DNA of 64,000 bases from Geodermatophilus sabuli (GCF_010686765.1 NZ_JAAGWF010000017.1:124001-188000), one strand, 5' to 3'. Shown: positions 10,028-18,814, counted from the stretch's first letter. The notes: generated by a model not told the origin, from the letters alone. A program made the numbers and translations.

Positions 10028-10188
10028 GGCACTTCCCGGTCGGGCGGCGCGCCGCCACCATCGCCGCCGTGCGCCCGCCCCAGGAGCGTCCCGTGACCGC
10101 ACCCGCGCGTCCCCTCGACCGCCGCGGGCCGGCCCGCCGGCAGGTCCGCTGGGCGGAGCTGCCGGCGGCCGAGGCGGCAGCGCGGGGG

Positions 10189-10716
10189 TCAGACCCGGTC
10201 GAGCAGCAGCAGCGCGTAGGCGGCCAGGCTCGGGCCGTCGGTGAAGCGGCCGTCGCCGACCATCGCGTGCAGGCGCGCCTCGGGCACGAACGCCGACTGC
10301 ATGTCCGCCTCGGTCACCTCCCGGGCCGTCGGGCCGGGCGTGAGGTCGGTGGCCAGCCAGACGTCGAACTCCTGGGTGGACAGTCCCGGGGCCAGGTCCA
10401 GGTGACCGAGGTGGCGCAGCCGGCCCGCCCGCAGACCGGTCTCCTCGGCGAGCTCCGCGCGGGCCAGTTCCTCGGGGGTGCCGCTGGAGCCGTGCGTCCA
10501 GGTGCCCTGCGGGAACTCCCAGGCGCGCCGGCCGACCGGGTGCCGGAACTGCTCGACCAGCCAGAAGCCGTCCCGCTCCTGCGCCAGCACGACGGCGAAG
10601 TGCGGCTTCTCCACCACGCCGTAGACCCCGGCCGACCCGTCGGCCCGCTCGACCTGGTCCTCCCGCACCCGGATCCACGGGTTGCGGTAGACCTCCCTGC
10701 TGCCCGTCGTCCGCAT
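10189..10716 (-). CDS. NUDIX hydrolase (ADP-ribose pyrophosphatase-like)
   Basis: A 175-residue protein with a nearly complete Nudix box: G-x5-EE-x2-RAELAEETGL in the middle of the chain, with the metal-binding glutamates present. Upstream is WEFPQGTW, and downstream the AxGLSTQEFDVWLA segment resembles ADP-ribose or nucleotide-sugar pyrophosphatases (the ApGxs..E pattern). It hydrolyses nucleoside diphosphates linked to another group. It starts at an ATG 31 bp after the stop of the transglutaminase-like gene on the same strand, so the two may be co-transcribed. Confidence 0.88.
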   Translation of the reverse strand: MRTTGSREVYRNPWIRVREDQVERADGSAGVYGVVEKPHFAVVLAQERDGFWLVEQFRHPVGRRAWEFPQGTWTHGSSGTPEELARAELAEETGLRAGRLRHLGHLDLAPGLSTQEFDVWLATDLTPGPTAREVTEADMQSAFVPEARLHAMVGDGRFTDGPSLAAYALLLLDRV

Positions 10717-10747
10717 GCGGCCATCCTGCCGGGGGCAGGGCCCTCCC

Positions 10748-11533
10748 TCAGGGCATCGGGTGCGGCGCGGTGGTGGTCTGCGGCAGCCGGTCCTCCACGG
10801 TGGCGGTCACCGTCATCGACTCGAACCGGGCGATCCCGCCGAGCGTGGTGAGGAACGCGGTGTCGGCGGCGTCGCGGCCCGAGCAGATCCGCACCAGCGA
10901 GCGGAGCGGGGCCAGCCGGGTGGCGTCGACGACGTGCCAGGTGCCGTCGACGTCGGCCTCGACGACGGCGTGGAAGTCCATCGGGTCCAGGCCCGGCGCG
11001 TAGACCGCCACCAGCCGGGCCGGCACCTCCAGGGCGCGCAGCAGGGTGACGGTGAGGTGCGCGTAGTCCCGGCACACCCCCCGCCCGGCCAGGAGCGTGT
11101 CGACGGCGGTGTCCACCGGGCGGCTGGCTCCGACGGTGTAGACCAGCCGGTCGTGCACCCAGCCGGCGACCGCCTCGACCAGGTCGGCGCGGGGCGTCGT
11201 CCGGTCGAACTCGGAGGTGGCGAAGCCCTCCAGCTGGTCGGACGGGCAGTAGCGGCTGGGCCGCAGCGCCTCGGCCCAGGCCGCCGGCGTCACCGGCCGG
11301 GGCGGGCCGTCGCCCTCGACCGCGGCCGTGTAGGCCACCGTCGTCGTCCCCTCGCCGAGCTCGACCCGGTGCACGCGGGCCTCGCCGACGGCGAACTCCT
11401 CGATCGCCAGCGGCCGGCCCTCGCACAGCACGGTCAGCTGCTCGGTGGCCGGCGCGGCGGCGGCCACCTGCAGCAGCGCGGTCGCGGGTGCGGGGGAGGA
11501 GATGGTCAGGGTCGCCGCGACGTCGGTGCGCAT
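10748..11533 (-). CDS. Transglutaminase-like domain protein
   Basis: A 261-residue protein. The catalytic triad of the transglutaminase-like fold is visible: cysteine in GRGVCRDYAHL (near residue 152), histidine in DFHAVVEA and aspartate in VVDATR. The N-terminal about 110 residues form the beta-rich domain seen in bacterial transglutaminase-like proteins. No signal peptide is visible, so it is probably cytoplasmic. Such proteins act as proteases or amidases, or have unknown roles. It is divergent from the SGNH hydrolase gene and upstream of the NUDIX gene on the same strand. Confidence 0.88.
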   Translation of the reverse strand: MRTDVAATLTISSPAPATALLQVAAAAPATEQLTVLCEGRPLAIEEFAVGEARVHRVELGEGTTTVAYTAAVEGDGPPRPVTPAAWAEALRPSRYCPSDQLEGFATSEFDRTTPRADLVEAVAGWVHDRLVYTVGASRPVDTAVDTLLAGRGVCRDYAHLTVTLLRALEVPARLVAVYAPGLDPMDFHAVVEADVDGTWHVVDATRLAPLRSLVRICSGRDAADTAFLTTLGGIARFESMTVTATVEDRLPQTTTAPHPMP

Positions 11534-11631
11534 GCGCCCATCGTCGCGTCGCCGCAGGTCGCACGCGCTGTGTGGTGCCTCACCACAGCCGTGCTCGCCC
11601 GTCGATCGGGGGCCGTGCTGGAGTGGACGGC

Positions 11632-12426
11632 GTGCAGCTCGAGCCCTCGCGTACCTCCTGGCGGCGCTACGTCGCCCTGGGCGACTCCTTCACCGAGGGG
11701 CTCAGCGACCCGGACCCGGAGCGACCCGGGCAGTACCGCGGATGGGCCGACCGGCTGGCCGGGCACCTGGCCGCCGTGGCCGACGGCGACGTCGAGTACG
11801 CCAACCTCGCCGTCCGCGGACGGCTGCTGGGGCAGGTGCTCGCCGAGCAGGTGCCGGTGGCGCTGGCCGCCGGACCGGACCTCGTCAGCCTGGTCGCCGG
11901 CGGGAACGACCTGCTGCGTCCCGGCGCCGACCCCGACCGGCTGGCCGCCGCGCTGGAGGACGCCGTGGTGCGGTTCCGCGCCGCCGGTGCCGACGTGCTG
12001 CTGGCCACGGGCGTCGATCCGCGGCAGACGCCGATCATCCGGCGCACCCGCGGCCGGGTGGCGGTCTTCAACGCCTCGCTCTGGTCGATCGCGGCCCGGC
12101 ACGGCGCCGTCGTCCTCGACCAGTGGGGCGCAGCCTGGATCCAGGACTGGCGGATGTGGGACGGCGACCGGATCCACCTCACCGACGAGGGGCACCGGCG
12201 GACGGCGCTGGCCGCGGCCACCGCACTGGGGCTGCCCGTCGGCGACGACTGGCGCGCACCGCTGCCCCCGCAGCCGCCGCGGGCCCTGCGGGCGGCCCTG
12301 GCGGACGAGGCCGCCTGGGTGCGCGGCTTCGTCGCGCCCTGGATCGGCCGCCGGCTGCGTGGCCGGTCCTCGGGTGACGGCCGGGCGGCCAAGCGGCCGG
12401 TGCCGCTGGTGCTGCCCCGCGGCTGA
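11632..12426 (+). CDS. SGNH/GDSL-family hydrolase
   Basis: A 264-residue cytoplasmic-looking hydrolase. Block I is YVALGDSFTEG (nucleophile serine near residue 17), block III GGNDLL, and block V DRIHLTDEGHRR (Asp-x2-His). This is a complete SGNH catalytic set. Members are esterases or lipases, including cutinase-like and acyl-hydrolysing enzymes. The GTG at 11632 is chosen because GGAG lies 8 bp upstream; a GTG at 11623 is also possible. The C-terminal about 30 residues are basic and low in complexity. Confidence 0.88.
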   Translation: MQLEPSRTSWRRYVALGDSFTEGLSDPDPERPGQYRGWADRLAGHLAAVADGDVEYANLAVRGRLLGQVLAEQVPVALAAGPDLVSLVAGGNDLLRPGADPDRLAAALEDAVVRFRAAGADVLLATGVDPRQTPIIRRTRGRVAVFNASLWSIAARHGAVVLDQWGAAWIQDWRMWDGDRIHLTDEGHRRTALAAATALGLPVGDDWRAPLPPQPPRALRAALADEAAWVRGFVAPWIGRRLRGRSSGDGRAAKRPVPLVLPRG

Positions 12427-12500
12427 GCCGCCCCCACGGACCGCGGGTCACCCGCTGACCCCGGTCGCACCCCCGCTGCCGCGCCGGGACCGCGGCTACG

Positions 12501-13007
12501 GTGCGAGGCGTGGGGACACCGGTGGTCCGCCTGGGGGCGTGGTGCGACCTGGAGACCGAGGACGAGGCCCGCCGGCGGCTCGGCGCGGCAGCAGCGGAGA
12601 CGGCAGCCGTCGATGACCCGGCCGACCCGGCTGCCCCGCGACCGGGGCTCTTCGTCCCGGTCCCGGGGACCCCGGTGCTGTCCCCGGGTGGCATCCACTT
12701 CCGCGTCGAGGAGTTCGCCGTGCTGGCCGACGGGCGGCGCATCCGGTTGCACGGCGAACGCGGGTTCGGGCTGAGCGCCGGAGCCGATCCGTGGCGGTTC
12801 CAGACCCTCGAGAGCCTGGCCCGAGACGTCCGGACGACCGTGCTGCCCGACGACGCGGAGGACACCGGCGAGGACCATCCCTGGGAGTGGCTCGTGGAGC
12901 TCCTGCGCGCGCGGGGCGTGGAGGCCTCACCCGACGAGCTCCGGGCCCTGCCGTACGACGTCGAGTTCAGCGACCGCCTACGGGCCCGGGTGTCCGCCGG
13001 CGGGTGA
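12501..13007 (+). CDS. Conserved hypothetical protein
   Basis: A 168-residue acidic protein from a GTG start (12501; GTG 12510 is an alternative). No family is recognised. It has an N-terminal segment rich in acidic residues and alanine (residues about 18-45), a central block (GGIHFRVEEFAVLADGRRI) that looks like a beta-sheet, and a C-terminal part with aromatic residues (DHPWEWLVELLRARG). There is no signal peptide or membrane segment. Codon use is like that of its neighbours. It is convergent with the PAS-GGDEF-EAL gene and 74 bp downstream of the SGNH hydrolase. Confidence 0.65.
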   Translation: MRGVGTPVVRLGAWCDLETEDEARRRLGAAAAETAAVDDPADPAAPRPGLFVPVPGTPVLSPGGIHFRVEEFAVLADGRRIRLHGERGFGLSAGADPWRFQTLESLARDVRTTVLPDDAEDTGEDHPWEWLVELLRARGVEASPDELRALPYDVEFSDRLRARVSAGG

Positions 13008-13017
13008 GACCCCGAGG

Positions 13018-15072
13018 TCAGCCCTGGTCGGCGGCGTCCGCGCCGGCGGTGCCGGGCTCGACGGCGTCGTCCTGCGCGGCGGTGGGCTCGAGGCCGTCCT
13101 GCTCGGTGGCGCCGAGCCCGGTGCCGCCGTCGTCGGTGCCGCCGTCGTCCCAGGTGCCGTCGTCCGTGCCGTCGTCGTCGGTGGCGTCCTCGGCCGCGGA
13201 GCCGACCGCCGGGGTCTCCCCGGTGGTGGCCGCCTCGACGGCGGCGTCGGTGAGCACGGCCTCGGGGAGCACCTCCTCGGCGACCTGGGCGGCGAGGACC
13301 TCGGCCCGGCTGGGCAGCGGGGCGGGCCGGCCGAAGGCGTAGCCCTGGGCCATCACGCAGCCGTGGTCCCGCAGCCACTGGGCCTGGTCGAGGTCCTCGA
13401 TGCCCTCGGCGATCACCTGCAGCCCCATGCCCAGGCCGAGCTGGAGCAGGCCCTGCACGAGCGCCGCGGTGGAGGGCTCGGTGACCACGTCGGCGACGAA
13501 GGAACGGTCGATCTTGACGGTGTGGATGGGCAGCCGGTGCAGGGCGGTGATCGCCGAGTAGCCGGTGCCGAAGTCGTCCAGGGCGAGCGTGACGCCGGCG
13601 TCGGTCACCTCGGAGACCGCCTGCAGGGTGGCCTCGGCGGCGAACAGCGCCGTCGACTCGGTGATCTCCAGCTCCAGCCGCTCCGGGGGCAGGCCGGTCT
13701 CGGCCAGTGCGTCGGTGACCAGGTCCGCGAACCCCGGCTCGGCCAGGTGACGGGCGGAGATGTTCACGTGCACCCGCAGCCCGGCCGGCCAGCCCGCGGC
13801 GTCGGAGCAGGCCTGGCGGAGCACCCAGGCGCCCAGCTTGGAGGTCAGCCGGTTGTCCTCGGCAGCGGCCAGGAAGGCGCCGGGCGGCAGGAGTCCGCGG
13901 GTCGGGTGCTGCCAGCGGATCAGGGCCTCGTACCCGAGCAACGTCTCGTCCGAGAGCGCCACGATCGGCTGGTAGAACAGTCGCAGCTCGTCGGAGTCCA
14001 GTGCGTGGCGCAGGTCGGCCTCCAGCTGCAGCTGGTCCACCTCGCTCTCGCTGAGGACGCCGTCGTGCACCTCGATGCGCGCGCGGCTGCCGTCGGCCTT
14101 CGCCCGGGTCAGCGCGCCGTGTGCCTGGCGCAGCAGGTCGTCGGGGGCGACGTCGGAGCCGAGGGTGAGCCCGACGCTGGCCGACAGCACGATCTCCCGC
14201 TCGCCGATGAGGAAGGGGTCGTCGAGCACCGACAGCAGCCGGTCGGCCAGCGCCCGCAGGCCGTCGAGGTCCTCGACGTCCTCGGCGAGGATGAGGAACT
14301 CGTCCGCCCCGAGGCGCACCGCCGTGTCCTCCACCCGGGTGCTCCAGCGCAGCCGGTCGGCGACCTGGGTGAGCAGCTGGTCGCCGGCCTCGTGCCCGAG
14401 GACGTCGTTGACCGCCTGGAACCGGTCGAGGTCCAGGTGCACCAGGCCCACCTGCAGCCCGCGCCGGCGGGACAGTGCCAGGGCGTGGTTGAGCCGGTCG
14501 CCCAGGGCCCGTCGGTTGGGCAGCCCGGTGAGCGGATCGGTGAAGGCGCGGCGGACGAGGTCCTCCTCCGCGCGCCGGCGGTCGGTGACGTCGACCAGCG
14601 AGAGGACGACGAACTGCGGCGCCCCGGCGCTGGTGTGGATGACCTCGTGCGACTGCAGTGCCCACAGCTCGCTGCCGTCGGCGCGGCGCAGGCGCCGCTC
14701 GCCGTCCACCGTGAGCCAGGGATCCAGCGGTGCGCCGTCCGGCAGGTCGGGGACCGGCGCCTCGTCGGGGTGGGCGAGCAGGTCCACGTGCCGGCCCACC
14801 ATGTCCTCGGCGGTGCGGCCGGTGAGTGCGCACAGGGCGTCGTTGACCACCAGCAGGTGCCCGTCGAGGTCGACCAGGGCCTTGGGGATCGGCGCGGCGA
14901 GGAACAGTGCACGGAACAGCTGGCCGCGGTCGGCGAGCAGGGTGTCGATGGCCCGGAGCCTCGAGCCGGCGGGCCCGGGGATGCCGGCCCGGGGTCGCGG
15001 TACGTCGGGAGCGCTCAGGTTCACCCCGACAGCGTGAGGGACCGATGCCGCCAAGTGACGGACCCCGCGCAC
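13018..15072 (-). CDS. PAS-GGDEF-EAL protein with degenerate cyclase site
   Basis: A 684-residue cytoplasmic protein. A PAS domain spans about residues 45-165 (LFLAAPIPKALVDLDGHLLVVNDALCALTG). The GGDEF domain follows, with RLGADEF near residue 254: the second glycine of GGDEF is alanine. The EAL domain is intact (YEALIRW near 380, DDFGTGYS, VKIDRSF). The most likely net activity is c-di-GMP phosphodiesterase, with the GGDEF domain regulatory or weak. The last about 80 residues are a low-complexity tail rich in Asp, Gly, Thr and Glu. The start is uncertain: the GTG at 15024 (residue 17) is a good alternative. Confidence 0.9.
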   Translation of the reverse strand: MRGVRHLAASVPHAVGVNLSAPDVPRPRAGIPGPAGSRLRAIDTLLADRGQLFRALFLAAPIPKALVDLDGHLLVVNDALCALTGRTAEDMVGRHVDLLAHPDEAPVPDLPDGAPLDPWLTVDGERRLRRADGSELWALQSHEVIHTSAGAPQFVVLSLVDVTDRRRAEEDLVRRAFTDPLTGLPNRRALGDRLNHALALSRRRGLQVGLVHLDLDRFQAVNDVLGHEAGDQLLTQVADRLRWSTRVEDTAVRLGADEFLILAEDVEDLDGLRALADRLLSVLDDPFLIGEREIVLSASVGLTLGSDVAPDDLLRQAHGALTRAKADGSRARIEVHDGVLSESEVDQLQLEADLRHALDSDELRLFYQPIVALSDETLLGYEALIRWQHPTRGLLPPGAFLAAAEDNRLTSKLGAWVLRQACSDAAGWPAGLRVHVNISARHLAEPGFADLVTDALAETGLPPERLELEITESTALFAAEATLQAVSEVTDAGVTLALDDFGTGYSAITALHRLPIHTVKIDRSFVADVVTEPSTAALVQGLLQLGLGMGLQVIAEGIEDLDQAQWLRDHGCVMAQGYAFGRPAPLPSRAEVLAAQVAEEVLPEAVLTDAAVEAATTGETPAVGSAAEDATDDDGTDDGTWDDGGTDDGGTGLGATEQDGLEPTAAQDDAVEPGTAGADAADQG

Positions 15073-15340
15073 GGAGAGTCGTGGTCAATCGAACACGTGG
15101 AGTCACCATTCGGGGACGGTGGGGCGCGAGGGCACGGGTGGGACGAACCCGTGACCGACGCCGCCCCCGCCGGTCCGCCCGATCGGTGCCCGTCAGGCCG
15201 GCGCGGGTCGACCCCGGGGAGTGCGGGCGCGCCCCGAAACGGACACCGGGCGGCCGCAGTGTCGGGCCGCGGGCTGCCCCTGCCGGTGGGAGCTGGGGAG
15301 GCTGACCCCGTCGTCCCCCACGACTGGCGAGGAGCGCGGC

Positions 15341-15712
15341 ATGGACTGGAAGCTCGAACTGGTGGCGGTGCCGGTGACCGACGTGGACGAGGCGGTGGCC
15401 TTCTACACGGGCCGGGCCGGGTTCGTGCTCGACCACGACCACCGCGTCAGCGACGAGGTCCGCTTCGTCCAGTTGACCCCGCCGGGATCCGCCTGCTCGA
15501 TCGCCCTGGGGACCGGCCTGGTGGAGACCCCGCCGGGATCGGCCCAGGGGCTCCAGCTCGTGGTGGAGGACATCGAGGCGGCCCACGAGGAGCTGGCCGG
15601 CCGGGGCGTGGAGGTGACGGAGGTGCAGCGGTTGCCGTGGGGGGCGTTCGTCTACTTCCGTGATCCCGACGGGAACGGCTGGGCGGTCCAGCAGCTCCCG
15701 CGGGGGGACTGA
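15341..15712 (+). CDS. VOC/glyoxalase superfamily protein
   Basis: A 123-residue single-module vicinal-oxygen-chelate protein, starting at ATG 15341 with GAGGAG upstream. It shows the fold's halves: DVDEAVAFYTGRAGFVLDHD at the start and VYFRDPDGNGWAVQQ at the end, the latter with the DPDGN loop typical of glyoxalase-like proteins. Small VOC proteins of this size are usually dimers acting in detoxification or antibiotic binding, but the substrate is unknown. The luciferase-like gene begins 69 bp downstream on the same strand, and the pair may be an operon. Confidence 0.88.
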   Translation: MDWKLELVAVPVTDVDEAVAFYTGRAGFVLDHDHRVSDEVRFVQLTPPGSACSIALGTGLVETPPGSAQGLQLVVEDIEAAHEELAGRGVEVTEVQRLPWGAFVYFRDPDGNGWAVQQLPRGD

Positions 15713-15781
15713 GCTCCGCGGGAATCCCCTGGTCCGCCCGGGCGCTGCGCTCCCCAGAGACCTACGGGAGGAGTGCCGGCG

Positions 15782-16819
15782 ATGGACGACGGCAAGCGGA
15801 TCGGGTTCCTGTCCTTCGGGCACTGGCAGCCGATCCCCGGATCGCGGGTGCGCACCGGCCGTGACGCCCTGGTGCAGAGCGTCGAGCTGGCGGTCGCCGC
15901 CGAGGAGCTGGGCCTGGACGGCGCGTACGTGCGGGTGCACCACTTCGCCCGTCAGCTGGCCTCGCCGTTCCCGCTGCTGGCTGCCATCGCGGCGCGCACC
16001 AGCCGGATCGAGATCGGCACCGGCGTCATCGACATGCGCTACGAGAACCCCCTGTACATGGCCGAGGAGGCGGCGGCCGCCGACCTGCTCAGCGACGGCC
16101 GGCTGCAGCTGGGCATCAGCCGGGGGTCACCCGAGACGGCGCTGCGCGGGTCCGAGGCGTTCGGCTTCGTGCCGCCCGAGGGGACGAGCGACGCGGACTT
16201 CGCCCGGCGCAAGACCGCTGTCTTCCTCGCCGCGATCTCCGGCCAGCCGGTCGTGGACGCCGATCCGGCGATGACCGGCGGGGCGCAGGGCCGGCTGGCG
16301 ATCCAGCCCCAGTCGCCCGGGCTCGCCGAGCGGATCTGGTGGGGGTCGGGCACCCGCGCCACGGCGGAGTGGACGGCGCAGCAGGGGATGAACCTGATGA
16401 GCTCGACGCTGCTGGTGGAGGACACCGGCGTGCCCTTCGACGAGCTGCAGGCCGAGCAGATCGCCCGCTACCGGGCCGCCTGGGCCGAGGCCGGCTGGGA
16501 ACGGACGCCGCGGGTGTCGGTCAGCCGCAGCGTCATGCCGATCGTCACCGACCTCGACCGGCAGTACTTCGGCGAGCGGTCCGGTGAGGACCAGGTCGGC
16601 CTGCTGGAGGGTGTCCGCGCGCGGTTCGGCAAGAGCTACGCCGGGGCGCCCGAGCAGCTCGCCGAGGAGCTGGCGAAGGACGCTGCCGTCCGCGAGGCCG
16701 ACACGCTGCTCCTGACGGTGCCCAACATGCTCGGGGTCGACTACAACGCCTCTCTGCTGGAGACCGTGGCCCGCTACGTGGCGCCGGCGATCGGCTGGGT
16801 CCCCCCGGCGCAGCGCTGA
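15782..16819 (+). CDS. LLM-class flavin-dependent oxidoreductase
   Basis: A 345-residue bacterial luciferase-like monooxygenase. The ATG at 15782 has GGGAGGAG 8 bp upstream; a GTG at 15773 lies inside that site and is rejected. Family hallmarks: the N-terminal GFLSFGHW strand, the segment GLDGAYVRVHHF (an active-site histidine pair), RIEIGTGVIDMRYENPLYMAEEAAAADLLSDGRL, and a late region after residue 290. Members use FMN or F420, and since FbiC is encoded nearby either is possible. It ends at a strong convergent terminator. Confidence 0.88.
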   Translation: MDDGKRIGFLSFGHWQPIPGSRVRTGRDALVQSVELAVAAEELGLDGAYVRVHHFARQLASPFPLLAAIAARTSRIEIGTGVIDMRYENPLYMAEEAAAADLLSDGRLQLGISRGSPETALRGSEAFGFVPPEGTSDADFARRKTAVFLAAISGQPVVDADPAMTGGAQGRLAIQPQSPGLAERIWWGSGTRATAEWTAQQGMNLMSSTLLVEDTGVPFDELQAEQIARYRAAWAEAGWERTPRVSVSRSVMPIVTDLDRQYFGERSGEDQVGLLEGVRARFGKSYAGAPEQLAEELAKDAAVREADTLLLTVPNMLGVDYNASLLETVARYVAPAIGWVPPAQR

Positions 16820-16825
16820 TCACCC

Positions 16826-16871
16826 GACGCGGGCGGCAGGACCGGGTCTGCCCGGCACCACCGCCCGCGTC
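16826..16871. terminator. Bidirectional intrinsic-type hairpin between convergent genes
   Basis: A perfect 11-bp inverted repeat, GACGCGGGCGG (16826-16836) and CCGCCCGCGTC (16861-16871), sits between the convergent luciferase-like and DUF4333 genes. There is no U-tract, as is common in high-GC actinobacteria. Confidence 0.7.
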
Positions 16872-16886
16872 GTCCCACCGGTCACC

Positions 16887-17639
16887 TCACGCGAGCTCGT
16901 AGCCGACCTGCCCCGCCTCGTCGACCGTCGCGCTCACGTCGATGCTGTCGGTCGCGTCCTCGGCGTTGGCCACCGTGCAGGGGATCGGCGTCCCGGCGAT
17001 GTCCACGAGCACGCTGCGGCCTCCCGCGTCGCAGGTCGCGGTGGCCTCGACGCCGGCCTCCTCGCCCACCTGCGCGGCCAGCTCGGCCTCCACGTCGGCG
17101 ACCGCGACGAAGCTGTTGTCGCTGGTGATCTGGACGTTGCCCTCGCCGTCGGTCTGTTCGACGGTGAAGGAGGCCGGCTGCCCGTCCAGCGTGGCGGTGC
17201 ACGTCGTCGTGGTACCCGCCTCCAGCGGGACGTCCTCCGGGCACCGGACGTCGCTCGCGGCCAGGCCCACCTGCTCCTCGGTCAGCCGGACGATCTCCGT
17301 CTCCGCCCGGGCGGTGTCCAGCTCCTGCGAGCCGAAGAGGAACAGCGCGCCGACCACCAGCCCACCGACGAGCAGGAGGGCCGCGACCACGGCACCGACG
17401 ACGGCGCCGGTCCGCCGTGGCTTCGCCGGCGGAGGACCGAACGCCCCCGAGGGCGGACCGAACCCACCGCCGGGTGGCGGACCGAACGCCCCTGGGGGCG
17501 GACCGAACCCACCGCCGGGTGGCGGACCGGAGGACGCGGCCGGCGGCGGGGAGCCCGGGCCGGGGGGTGGGGCGAACTGCGCGGCCGCCCGGTGCGGCTG
17601 CGGCACGGGGACGTGCGGGGCGGTGAACTGCTGGGTCAC
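16887..17639 (-). CDS. DUF4333 membrane protein with Pro/Gly-rich N-terminus
   Basis: A 250-residue protein. The GTG at 17639 is chosen because GGAGGAGAG precedes it closely. The N-terminal about 75 residues are a proline/glycine/phenylalanine-rich cytoplasmic segment made of PPPGGGFGPPPGAF-type repeats. A single transmembrane helix (about 80-105: AVVGAVVAALLLVGGLVVGALFLFG) is followed by two extracytoplasmic modules, each with a cysteine pair (VRCPEDV..TTTCTA and ATCDAGG..IPCTV), matching DUF4333, a domain common in actinobacterial membrane and lipoproteins with no known function. The first module may be membrane proximal and disulfide-bonded. Confidence 0.85.
   Translation of the reverse strand: MTQQFTAPHVPVPQPHRAAAQFAPPPGPGSPPPAASSGPPPGGGFGPPPGAFGPPPGGGFGPPSGAFGPPPAKPRRTGAVVGAVVAALLLVGGLVVGALFLFGSQELDTARAETEIVRLTEEQVGLAASDVRCPEDVPLEAGTTTTCTATLDGQPASFTVEQTDGEGNVQITSDNSFVAVADVEAELAAQVGEEAGVEATATCDAGGRSVLVDIAGTPIPCTVANAEDATDSIDVSATVDEAGQVGYELA
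17434..17530 (-). repeat. In-gene tandem repeat (45-bp unit) encoding GPPPGGG/GAF segments
   Basis: Within the DUF4333 gene, a 45-bp unit (17452-17496) is followed by most of a second copy (17497-17530), with a diverged partial copy before it. The unit encodes a Pro-Gly-Phe linker repeat. Such repeats can change length by slippage. Confidence 0.75.
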
Positions 17640-17799
17640 GGTCTCTCCTCCGGTGGGGCTCACGCGGACCACCGTGACCCCGAGCCCTTCGACCGCACTT
17701 GTCCCCGCCTGGTGCCGCACTTGGACGCCGGTCCAAGCGGGGGCGGGTGTGCTCGGCAGCTGGCAGCGGTGGGCCCGGTCCGGTGCCCGGGCGGCAGAG

Positions 17800-17872
17800 C
17801 GCGCCCGGCAGGGATCGAACCTGCGACCAAGTGCTTAGAAGGCACCTGCTCTATCCGCTGAGCTACGGGCGC
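17800..17872 (-). tRNA. tRNA-Arg, anticodon UCU
   Basis: The minus strand folds as a 73-nt cloverleaf: a 7-bp acceptor stem GCGCCCG/CGGGCGC, a D arm GCTC..GAGC, an anticodon stem GGTGC/GCACT with loop CTTCTAA (anticodon TCT, reads AGA), a T arm GCAGG-TTCGATC-CCTGC, and discriminator G. CCA is not encoded. AGA is a rare codon in such a GC-rich genome. It lies between the DUF4333 gene and the methyltransferase gene. Confidence 0.95.
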
Positions 17873-18007
17873 TCGGCGCACGATCATCGCACCCTCGCCT
17901 GGCTGGGGACGTCCGTCGCCCCGGCACGCGCCCGCCTCTGGTGCGCCGGAGCGGTTCGGGACGACGATGCGCGACGGACCGGCATCCAGTGCGTCGGGAG
18001 GTGGGCC

Positions 18008-18814
18008 GTGGAGCAGGCCCGGACGACGACAGGACCGTGGGTCGGCGGCGCGCGCTACGAGGCCTACGTCGGGCGGTGGAGCCGGCTGGTGGCCCGCCGG
18101 TTCCTCGCCGGCCTCGCCGTGCCGCACGGGCGGCACTGGCTGGACGTCGGCTGCGGCACGGGCGCGCTGGCCGGAGAGGTGCTCGCCGGTTCCGCGCCGG
18201 CGCGCGTCGTCGGGATCGACCGGTCGGCCGACTTCGTCGCCCACGCCGCCACGCACGTCACCGATCCCCGCGCGGAGTTCCGGCAGGGTGACGCGCAGGA
18301 CCTGCCCGTGGCGGACGCGTCGTTCGACGCAGCCGTGTCCGGCCTCGTGCTCAACTTCCTCCCCGCCCCCGGGGCCGCCGTGGCGGAGATGCGGCGCGGC
18401 GTCCGGCCAGGCGGTGTGGTCGCCGCCTACGTCTGGGACTACGCCGACGGCATGCAGCTCATGCGGGCGTTCTGGGACGCTGCCGGCGACCTCGACCCGG
18501 CGGCGCGCGCCCTCGACGAGGGGCGCCGGTTCGGCATCACCCGTCCCGAGCCGCTGCGCGCGCTGTTCGACGGCGCCGGGCTGAGCGACGTGGCCGTGAG
18601 CGAGGTCGTCGTCCCGACGGTGTTCGCCGACTTCGACGACTACTGGTCGCCGTTCCTCGGCGGGACCGGGCCGGCGCCGGCCTACACGACGTCCCTCGAC
18701 GAGGACGCGCGGGCGGCGCTGCGGGAGGCACTGCGGGCCCGGCTGCCGGTGGCCGAGGGCGGGTCGATCCGGCTCACCGCGCGCGCCTGGGTGGTGCGGG
18801 GCCGCTGCCCGTGA
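18008..18814 (+). CDS. Class I SAM-dependent methyltransferase
   Basis: A 268-residue protein starting at GTG 18008 with GGGAG about 7 bp upstream. Motif I of the Rossmann-type methyltransferase fold is clear (WLDVGCGTGALAG), followed by GIDRSADFV (acidic residue binding the ribose), QGDAQDLPVADASFDAAVSGLVLNF (motif II/III) and MRRGVRPGGVVAAYVWD. It fits the UbiE/Methyltransf_11 group acting on small molecules, and the substrate is unknown. It starts about 135 bp beyond the tRNA gene and points away from it. Confidence 0.88.
   Translation: MEQARTTTGPWVGGARYEAYVGRWSRLVARRFLAGLAVPHGRHWLDVGCGTGALAGEVLAGSAPARVVGIDRSADFVAHAATHVTDPRAEFRQGDAQDLPVADASFDAAVSGLVLNFLPAPGAAVAEMRRGVRPGGVVAAYVWDYADGMQLMRAFWDAAGDLDPAARALDEGRRFGITRPEPLRALFDGAGLSDVAVSEVVVPTVFADFDDYWSPFLGGTGPAPAYTTSLDEDARAALREALRARLPVAEGGSIRLTARAWVVRGRCP

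Noticed and set aside
10093-10188. A GTG with AGGAG upstream between the FAD oxidoreductase and NUDIX genes, open into the NUDIX antisense region.
   Set aside because: The protein is antisense to the NUDIX gene, low in complexity and without a recognisable family; the open frame follows from GC bias.
17434-17530. Possible CRISPR array because of the tandem repeat.
   Set aside because: The repeats are in-frame coding units without spacers and lie in a DUF4333 gene.
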